Source of the DNA: Membranipora membranacea
Taxonomy: Eukaryota; Bryozoa; Gymnolaemata; Cheilostomatida; Membraniporidae
Assembly: GCA_914767715.1 (NCBI GenBank)
Contig: OU612066.1
Span: 27,130,283-27,194,282 of the forward strand
DNA: 64,000 bases
Reading direction: 5' to 3'
Below, in pieces: positions 1-9,900 of the stretch. A model generated the notes under the pieces. The model searched no databases, was not told the origin of the DNA, and saw only the letters and a program-made list of their open reading frames with translations. Position numbers and translations under genes: made by a program. Every line of letters starts with the position of its first letter. Position 1 is the first letter of the stretch.

Positions 1-85
1 ACAGGATTAGAGTACATTACAATATCATGCAAAATGTCATGTAGAAGTTTAGAAGCCCAAAGGAAATACACTATACATAAATAGA

Positions 86-1096
86 CATGACACGCGGCCA
101 CAGGTTTTGGATTTTTGGATTTTTGGGTGGTCTTGTATTTCTCGTTGGGGCGTGAGTAGTTATCTTCTGCCTTTTTTTTAACTCTAATCTTCACCACTTT
201 GCCTTTACTTTTTCTCTGTTTCCATATGCAAATGAATTGACTTTGTCAATCATCATATTCAAAATAAATATAAACAAGTTGATTGCACTAAAAAGTGCAG
301 TAATAATGTGAAAACATGGCTAAGTGAAAAGAAGATTCTAAAACACCCATGAATTTGACTATGACCATGACCTTGACCTTGATATTGTCATAGTGGTAAT
401 ACACCTGTAATTAAATTAGGCCAACTTGTTGCACCCATCCTTGAAATTAAAATGATTAGTATGCTGATGACAAACCAGGACCCAGGCAAGTTGATGGTAC
501 TGCAGTCAGTAATATTGAGGCATGAAAATGTTGCCTGGTGTATTTGCAATTGAAATTTTGGTGATTTGAGGTTTTAGCAAAATCAATTTGGGGCGCCTTA
601 TGTAAACAAGTCGGTTGAGGCAAAATTAGCTGGAAAACTTGTAAAAATGCACTTGCTCCTTTTGTGTGAGCGCCGAAAAAATCTGACAACCAGTTTCCTT
701 TCAATACTCATAAGTATGTCAGAGCAGAAGCAGACCATCATTTTGAGTGGACTAGTTAGAGAATCGAAAGAAGTTGAAGCAGGCTTTCGGAGGTGAGAAG
801 TCAACATAATTTGCATGTAAAGCAATGGGGTGTTCGACCAGTCATGAGTGTTTCAAAAATCTTTTAGCTTGGCCATGTTTTCACATTATTACTACAATAT
901 TTAGTGTAATCAACTTATATATATTCATTTTGAATATGATAAATGACAAAGTTAATTTATTTGCCTATGGAACAGAGAAAATGTCAAAGCTCAAAGTGGT
1001 GTAGATTAAAGCTAACAAGGCAGAAGACAACTATTCATACTATACCGAGAAATACAATGCCACCCAAAAAAACAAAACCCGTGGCCATGTGACAAG
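86..1096. mobile_element. 1-kb foldback (long terminal inverted repeat) element, copy 1
   Basis: Positions 86-350 reappear in reverse complement at about 840-1096, giving imperfect arms of about 260 bp. The outer ends read as variants of CTTGTCACGYGGC. The centre (about 350-840) has only short overlapping frames with no recognisable transposase, so this looks like a non-autonomous DNA element. It lies in an intron of the minus-strand gene. I could not identify a clean target-site duplication. Confidence 0.75.
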
Positions 1097-1300
1097 GCAA
1101 ATACATAAAATAATACATGATGCATAATTACATAATATCATTTATTACAGATCTTCCTACATCAGGCGCTGTGTCCTACGAAAGTAACCACTGCCTGAAC
1201 TGAACACACCAATTTATTTAATATTGGAGCAAATGATCAAGCTCCATGGAAATAAACTTTGAATCGAGGAAGTTCTTGAAATTAATCTATTACAGCTTAC

Positions 1301-1741
1301 CATACGTTGTTCTTCAGCTTTCCCAACAGTTAAATCTAACCTAACCTCACTGCTATCATCTTAGAAATTAGAACACTAAAGTTACTGTGAATAGCTCAGG
1401 ACCAACAAATGAACCGCTTGCTTCTGTTGACCAATGGCATTCATCTTCTCAAATTCAGAATAATATAACAATGTGCTAGACTGTACACCACTTAATGATT
1501 TTTAAGTCTATGGCAACACATGATCTTCTATGGTTTAAGATACATAAGTATAAAAATTGAGAAATAAGGGGAAATAACTTTTAGCACTTTCAAGTCTATC
1601 TGAGAAAATTCAATTGATACGCGTACTTGTAAGACAACTGCTGCTGTTGAATAGTAATAAATCAATTTCAGAGTTACAATTTTTTGAAAGAATAGTTACC
1701 TCCCTTACATCCTGATGATTCTTCTTCATGCTTCCTGGTTT
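1301..1741 (-). CDS. Candidate alternative exon pair, copy 1
   Basis: This is the counterpart of the pair at 9655-10179 in the left copy of the duplication: 1700-1741 (42 bp, TRKHEEESSGCKG) and 1301-1335 (35 bp, DLTVGKAEEQRM). Exon sizes, phases and donor sites are preserved. Amino acids differ at three places (L/S, E/G and E/K). The acceptor of the second exon has a poorer pyrimidine tract here, because copy 2 carries about 75 extra bases just upstream of it. Phase suits joining from the type C exon at 5072-5123. Expression is untested. Confidence 0.38.
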
Positions 1742-1939
1742 CTAAAATAAAAGTAAATATTGAGCATTAAATATGCTATGATCAATGATTTCAAAGGAAA
1801 GTGCATATTTGTTTTGTAAATTGATCATCCTACTATAAAATATTTCTCATACCATACACATACACTCAGGCAAATTTATGTATTATGTATAGCTCAAAGA
1901 TAATAAATTGAAGTTTTAATCTCAGAATTGTCACCCAAT

Positions 1940-2065
1940 TGGCTTCTCGGCTTTTCGGCCTATTGGCTAAGATCAAAGTGTCACTGCCAATGGCCGATTA
2001 GTGCCAGTTCAGTTTTGGCAGCCTGCTGCGCACTTATGATTAGGAGGTCCTCTATGGCCTCACCT
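1940..2065 (+). pseudogene. U2 snRNA-like 5' domain
   Basis: The stretch GGCTTCTCGGCTTTTCGGCC, followed at 1964-1980 by ATTGGCTAAGATCAAAGTG, closely matches the conserved 5' end of U2 snRNA (stem I and the U6-pairing segment). The branch-point recognition element GTAGTA is missing. A weaker echo of stem II (GGTCCTCTAT) follows at about 2045, and no Sm site is visible. It is therefore not a functional U2 gene. It could be a decayed pseudogene or the head of an snRNA-derived SINE. Confidence 0.6.
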
Positions 2066-3027
2066 CTAGGATGCATTCTAGTTTTCTAGAATGTATCACA
2101 TTCTCAGTATGAGGATTAGGGCAGCTTGCATCCCTCTCTAGGGGCAGCCCAATCTTCTGTTTCTTAGCAAACAGCAATTGGCAAATAATTTGCACGGATT
2201 GATCTTCAAAATTAGGGTGTGAAATTAACGAAATAGCTGAGGACATCATAATTGGCCACTAGTAAGATGGTAACTTTGTCACAATGCACAGAGGTAGATA
2301 ATCAATTTCATACCCTGATATTAACATCAGCTTGTGCAAATTATTGCCCATTTGGGGAAAATGCTGAGATTGCAGCCTCATATTATTAGTTTTGAGCTAT
2401 ACAGACTTTGACCTAAATAAGTTAAAATTTGGATTATTATCTGTTACGGTTGTGACAACCAGGATCTGAAAGCTGGTAAGATTATTTATGGAAGTGACAG
2501 TACAAGACCAAAATGGTAGAATAATGTGGAAATTTTAGTTTCTGCTTTATTCGGGTTGCATGTATCGAGGGGTCAGAAATGGCCCTTTTACTATTGCAAA
2601 AAATCAATTTCAAGTCTCGAAGACAGGAGGCCTAAAATCGTAAAGTCGGCTAAAATGTGACTCCTCCAGTTAGTGCCATGCCTCCTCTTTATGGTGAAAG
2701 CATAAACTAATCAAATACCTTAAATACAAGGCACAGAAGGCTCAATTAAAAAATGGCACTTTTTGCCCCAAAATGAATTTCCAGAGGTCACTGCGACTCA
2801 ACGTCAAATATTTGGGAGGTTTCACTGTGAAAATAACTATAAGACATGATCACCAATGCAATGTTAAAAAGTTTTAAAAAGCGATATATCACATTAAGCA
2901 CACATATTTCGGTGTGTCAGATGTGGTTAAAGGTGAGTTTATGCTAGGAAATTTTTAGCAATTTTAACAATTTTTGGACAATAGAAATTCTGTGCAATTT
3001 TTGAAATGTTTACAATTTCTGAAAATA

Positions 3028-3098
3028 AAACGTTGTGTTCACTCTGTCCTAATTCTGTGTTAACCAATATTGGTTAACACAGAATTAGGACAACGTTT
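3028..3098. repeat. Perfect 46-bp palindrome with flanking arms
   Basis: Positions 3046-3091 form a perfect inverted repeat with no spacer, centred on CCAATATTGG. Outside it, AAACGTTG on the left and CAACGTTT on the right continue the symmetry, after a 10-base insertion on the left side. It lies in an intron. No coding content is seen. Confidence 0.85.
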
Positions 3099-3949
3099 GA
3101 TACAATAAGAATATGGGGAAGAGAAGACAAACTTCAAATTTTCCAAATATGTTGGCGCTTTTAAAAACCTTCAGGAAACGTTGCATCAGAAGTTATGCAA
3201 AAAAAGTTGGTCCTGCTAAAAACATCCAAAACATGTCTTAGTATTAACTCACCAAAAGCTATTTATTGGTCATTGGTTGGGTAGGTACTCATTTAAAGCA
3301 TCCTTGAAAGAAAGCTTAAAATAATCAGAGGAACAAGCTCCAGCTAATAAGCTTCAAAATGAGCCCAGGAACAGCTTTATCGGGCAACTTATCAAAGTAA
3401 GGCCTTGCAGACGCACACGAGCCTTGCGTGGGGATTTGATGTCATAAACACATTTTGCGTATATATCTACAATTAGATTAATCTTTGGACTCTTGTAAGT
3501 TCATAGAAATTGGATGAAATGAGTTGAAATCCAACATACATCCTGTCATCATAGAGATTATTTCAAAACAAAAAATTGAAGGAGATTAGCGCAGATTTTA
3601 AGGTTGAAAAAAGGTCGGTTTCACTTCCATATACGGAAAATGTCGAATATTGGTCAATTACCCCGATGTGACCTCACACATGGACATTCCTAACTCAAGA
3701 GCAAATGTTGAAATAGGCCGAATTTATTGTCTTATATATACCAAATATACAAATGGAGCTGATTGATAGCCTTATAAAAATGAGCCTAAATTAAATTGAA
3801 CTTCAATTTTTTCAACTGATATGATATAGCAAGGCTATTCTCAGCATCTGGTTTTGTAAATATTGTGAACATAAGTGTCCTATGAGCTCATGCCACAAGC
3901 TTGAATAGATTTTCCTTAGGCATCTTATTTTCATCCAAACTATAGTTAC

Positions 3950-6900
3950 CTCAACATCCATCTCCTGTGGAACTTGGAATGCAGATATTTTGACTTTGGA
4001 TGCCTTCTCTGACTCATAATTCCACTCTATAGGGACAGCTGAATCATCGTCTTCAGAATCATCATCTCCGACACCCCTGCTGCCTGTATTTAAAAGCAAT
4101 CGATGAATGAATGATGAATGATGAAAATAAAATGGCAAACATAAGTCCTATTATTTTCCATTTGAATGACGGAATTTTACTAGCACCCTGGTGGCTGAGA
4201 AGAGAACTTTATAAGTTTGTATAATATTGAATCAATTGAATGGTATAAAATGAAACAGTGTCAGCTTTCATTTCATTTTAACATTGACACAAAACCAAAG
4301 CTTGGCCCCGCATATAAAAGTTGTCACAAAACTTGGCCCCAATATATCATTGCCCAAACGAGTAAACCCTGGCAGCTTACACAAAATTTTTACTCATAAT
4401 ATATACATGGGCGTATATTCCGAAAAATCTGACCCACCACTTTTCACCCCAGACACAACTCGCCGAAAATCTCGCAAACTTATTCGCAATATTTGACATT
4501 TTTATGGTTTTTCACCCATTAAATCCAATTTATACCCAGAAATGGGTGTTTTATATGGAAAGAGCATGAAAAACTACTAGATGTTTTAAGGATGAAAATC
4601 AAAAAAAAAATGAAAAAAATAATTTTTTTTAATTCTAATTGAACCCACGACTTGTCGTGAGTCGTGGGTGGTAATAAACACCCATGAATATATAGATATA
4701 CGAAGAACCAGAAATAGAATCAATTCTACTTTCGTGCGAAGGTATTTGTAAACGCACGATCTCTGTGTATTTTGTACCCACCAATCACAGCAATGCACAA
4801 GTGGTCGTGCATGATCGCAGATGAGTTCCTGGGACAGTTATGCAGTTGATGGGTACCAGGCTTTAAAGGAATCAACTGATAAAACTTACCTTAACAAAGC
4901 GTGACATGGTGACAATTACAACAACATTGCGGTAGTGAAGGCAAAAATTTCTATTCCACCACAATAATTAAGCAATAGACTGTCTTTGCTCCTTTATTTC
5001 GTAATTGCAAACAGCTTGAATACAACACATTTGGTAATCGTCATCACCAATATTTTGCTCATTTTACTAACCGAAACTGATTCCCGAGTCACTGAAACAC
5101 TCCTCGTAATACGCATTTTCTTCCTGAAATACAGTTCAATCAAATATAAATAAAAGATGATTATTGCATGGTGATACAAAATTTTACAGAAATATATTGT
5201 CTGGCTAAATTGTGACAATGCAATGATGCAATGATGTGTTCGCTCTAGAGTTACAGACATAAAAAATTTGCTGTTCGAACTTTTCAGTTTCATTATCTTT
5301 TTTAGTTGCCAACCAACTATAATCACAATGGCAAAATAGGAATCAGTATATCTCGCGTGGAAGGACCATCAAACTGTATATTGAGGCAGACAAAACACCC
5401 AGTAATATCCCCACAATTTCGCACTACATTGGCGCGATGAAATACCAGGAAATAATTGAGCATTGGCTGACATGAAGATAATGCCACTTTGGTTCCAGCC
5501 ATCACAAATTTGCATCCATCATTATAATTCTTGGTCAATATAGTATTCAGTGTTATATGGTGATTTATAGTCATCCTTATATACCAAAGTAAAATATTTC
5601 ACCCCCTTTCCATACAAGCCTCAAAAAGATGTTTTGTTCGCTTGTTAATCCAGGTGCACACTTATCAAATAAAACAAATATCATAGGACTGAGATCAATC
5701 GCCAATTAAACTTTTTTGTTAACTCTCAACAGCCTCCCAGCGAGCCCAGCATATACAACCACATTCAGATGAAAAAGAGTATAATTCTGCTTAGTTCTGT
5801 GCAGCATCAACATACCTCAAGAGCAACAGCGTAATCAGTCTTTTTTCTGCTGTCAATTTTGTCCGGCCGTGAGGATGAGGGATTCAGACGGGACTGAATA
5901 AAGGTATTATGTAAAATTGTTAATGATGAGAAACTATATACAAACATGACCTCTACAATATTCAGCCACAATGTGCTAGACAGAGAAACTATCAAACATT
6001 ATCGTACGGAAAGAAATTAAATCCGATAATTTTATCATCAGAACAGCGATTTCTTAGTTTTACAATTGCACACGGGGTAATAAACTACCAATACTTAGAA
6101 AGCACAGCTCCACATGGCATGCATATAAAATAAGAAGAATAGTAAAACATGTGTGCTTTGTTTTCAACAAGTTATCCTTGCTGATCAATTTTCTAAAATT
6201 CATCTGGGCACACTTACTGCCTTTGCGCCTGTTTTAGAAGCCGCAAGATGGGAAGGTCCTGGCTCACTTTTGTCCGTCTCACCTGTACAAAAAGATACAG
6301 ATTCAGATCGGTACTTCACATTTGATAAATTATTGTTACCCACCAGACTTTTAGTTTTATACCAGACTTATGTTTATACCTCATCAGACTCATAGTTCTA
6401 GGGGAGGCAGGGATGCTCTGCCTCCCCTAGAATGCCCAAAGAGTGGCCTAAAAATGCTATAATTGAATATTCCATGTCAGAATCAGCTCATTTGGGACTT
6501 CTATTTGCTATTATATCATCAAAAGGCTTTTGAGGCTGGGGATTAACCACAGACTCCACAGGAGGGGCTTACCAACCTGGGGCCACTTCACACTCTCAAA
6601 ACTTTTGCGCAACCCCTTAGGTTTTTCCTAAACTTTGGCCCTGCTTATGCAGTCAAGCTCTATTGACAGAGGCAGTAAATATTCTCAACTTAAATCCATT
6701 ATTAAAGTAAACCATCTTCAAACCTGTATTTTTATAGGAGTTGTCATGTAATGAAATCTTATTTTTGTTTCATTATTGTAACATCATAGCTGACAAATTT
6801 TATTCACTATGATATATTTTTGTAGTCTGCTAATATTCCCTTAAATATTTTGGTAAATTAAATTATCAGGTATTTAGTCTTAAACCATAACCTAGCGGTT

Positions 6901-9900
6901 GTGTTTCCTTATGTTATGCGATTCACTCTTGAATACACTTTTTATAACCAATCAGGTGATAACATGTCAAAGTTCATAATGTAAAACACAGAAAATTTAT
7001 ATTCCTCTTCCTTTTAAAACAAAAAACCTACAAAAACAACACGCACCTTCTCCTTGTTACAAATAACAGAATGTGTTGTATCAAATACTGACAGTCAATT
7101 GAAGTGAGATCAGGCATACTTCATAACTAACTTGCTAATTAGTCATTATTAAAAAGAGCTAAATGTGTATGTTCTTATCACAGTTCGCCTAGGCCTTTCC
7201 TAGTCGGTGTGTCTACACTGCCAACTTAATTATAATTGCCGCAATGGGTGTAAGGTCTCATAAAGAGGGGAGATTTACGATCAATATTATTGAGTTGCGA
7301 ATTATGATTTGAAGATGACCATGTTGCAAACAAATTTAATAAATTATTTGGCCAATCGGAGCATTTGAGCCCAATTTTGTACGAAAATACAATATACCTA
7401 CCAAAACCATATTCAGAGTCACTGACATAGCCCTCGTAGATTGTCTCTTCAGCCTGAAATGCAATACAATAAAGTGTAATTGTAAAGAGATTGGTTGGTT
7501 ATACTTGAGTAATAGATCCAGGTAACACCCTAAAGCACCATTTTATTTTGCTGAAAATGCAGAGATTGACTGTGTTCTTGACAAGCCTAAGTTTGATTAA
7601 ATAATATTCAGACCCCCTTTTAGTTCTTATTTATCTTTGTTTCTTCCAACTTGATAGATGATTTCCAGCCAATGGCCAAGCAATGGGCTATGTAAGGTTA
7701 ACAACCCTAACACATACTCTGTGTAGCAAAGGTGGCAATGGTAGAGTGGACTGTGCTGTGGGAGTACACAACTCAGAGGAATGAATAGCAGGCATACTAA
7801 TTAGTGCCATCAACCCATTCTTTTTTGAGTATGGTGAGACCGCGCAATTGATTAGTGCGCTTGCTATTCACTACCATGGGATTTGTGAGTTGTGGGTTCA
7901 AGTCCCCTGGGGACGCTGTCACGGTTGATTGTTCCTGCCCCCAGAAACCTCGGGTGTATACCTCACCTCTCCCAGACATATACATGTTTACGAACAGCTA
8001 TTAGTCTGTTTTGCATGAAGAAAACCCGAATTTCAACGCATAACCCACTATCTGGTACTAAGTGCTCTAAATTGCATATAAATTATTTAAGTTTTCTTGG
8101 TATTGCGTCGGGATGTAACTCAGAGGTTCATAACTTCTAATTATCTCATTTAAACTCACTTCAAATAATATCTAAATCAGTACCAGTGCTTACCTCAGCG
8201 GCAGCCTCATGTTTGATTTCCATTGATTGCTGAGAAGGATTCAGGTCGGCCTGATTAAAAAATAAGAAACTTTTTGATAAATTACTTGATGGAAATATCG
8301 CAAGGCTCGGAGGATAAACATCAATCTGATGACAAAACAACAGCAGCAGCACTAGCTGGACAGACTAAGGATTAGAGTACATTAGAATATCATGCAAAAT
8401 GTCATGTAGAAGTTTAGAAGCCCCAAGGAAATACACTATACATAAATAGACTTGTCACGCGGCGACAGGTTTTTGATTTTTTTGATTTTTGGGTGGCCTT
8501 GTATTTCTCGTTGTGGTATGAGTAGTTATCTTCTGCCTTTTTTTAACTCTAATCTTCACCACTTTCCCTTTACTTTTTCTCTGTTTCCATATACAAATGA
8601 ATAAACTTTGTCAATCATCATAGTCAAAATAAATATAAGTAAGTTGATTGCACTAAAAAGTGCAGTAATAATGTGAAAACATGGCTAAGTGAAAAGAAGA
8701 TTCTAAAACACCCATGAATTTGACTATGACCATGACCTTGACCTTGATATTGTCATAGTGGTAATACACCTGTAATTAAATTAGGTCAACTTGTTGCACC
8801 CATCCTTGAAATTAAAATGATTAGTATGCTGATGACAAATCAGGACCCAGGCAAGTTGATAGTACTGCAGTCAGTAATATTGAGGCATGAAAATGTTGCC
8901 TGGTGTATTTGCAATTGAAATTTGGTTTTAGCAAAATCAATTTGGGGCGCTTTATGCAGACAAGTCAGTTGAGGCAAAATTAGCTGGAAAACCTGTAAAA
9001 ATGCACTTGCTCCGTTTGTGTGAGCGCCGAAAAAATCTGACAACCAGTTTTCTTTCAATACTCATAAGTATGTCAGAGCAGAAGCAGACCATCAATTTGA
9101 GTGGACTAGTTAAAGAATAGAAAGAAGCTGAAGCAGACTTTTGGAGGTGAGAAGTCAGCATAATTTGCATGTAAAGCAATGGGGTGTTGGACCAGTCATG
9201 GGTGTTTTAAAAATCTTTTAGCGTAGCCATGTTTTCACATTATTACTGCAATATTTAGTGTAATCAACTTATATATATTTATTTTGAATATGATAAATGA
9301 CAAAGTTAATATATTTGCCTATGGAACGGAGAAAATGTCAAAGCTCAAAGTGGTGTAGATGAAAGCTAACAAGGCAGAAGACAACTACTCATACTATACC
9401 GAGAAATACAATGCCGCCCAAAAAAACGAAACCCGTGGCCACGTGACAAGGCTAATACATAAAATAATACATGATGCATAATTACATAATATCATTTACT
9501 ACAGATCTTCCTACATCAGGCGCCGTGTCCTACGAAAGTAACCACTGCCTGAACTGAACACACCAACATATTTAATATTGGAGCCAATGATCAAGCTCCA
9601 TGGAAATAAACTTTGAATCAAGGAAGTTCTTGAAATTAATCTATTACAGCTTACCATACGTTGTTCTTCAGCTTCCCCAACAGTTAAATCTAAAGGAAAA
9701 AACTCCCCTTTTCCTCCAGCATTCCTATTTTTCTTTTCTTTTCCCTTTGCCTCCATCCTGTCCCTTCCGAACATCACTGCTCTCATCTTAGAATTTAGAA
9801 CACTAAAGTTACTGTGAATAGCTCAGGACCAACAAATGAACAGTTTGCTTCTGTTGACCAATGGCATTCATCTTCTCAAATTCAGAATAATATAACAATG

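Larger units (their letters stand above)
1..1860. repeat. Segmental duplication, copy 1 (partner 8368-10300)
   Basis: From the left edge of the window to about 1860, the sequence repeats in the same orientation at about 8368-10300. The two are near-identical by eye, with scattered substitutions, small indels and one indel of about 75 bp beside the small exon at 1301-1335. The copy includes a 1-kb inverted-repeat element, two small exons and the introns between them. The window edge may cut the true left boundary. Confidence 0.9.

Noticed and set aside
456-825. Overlapping minus-strand frames in the centre of the 1-kb foldback element, repeated at 8840-9179
   Set aside because: Two frames overlap, neither matches a transposase, and indels between the copies break them.
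4888-4905. Possible first exon encoding MSRFVK with a GTAAGT donor on the minus strand
   Set aside because: Only six codons and a donor, with no promoter signal. The phase could not be tied to a specific next exon.
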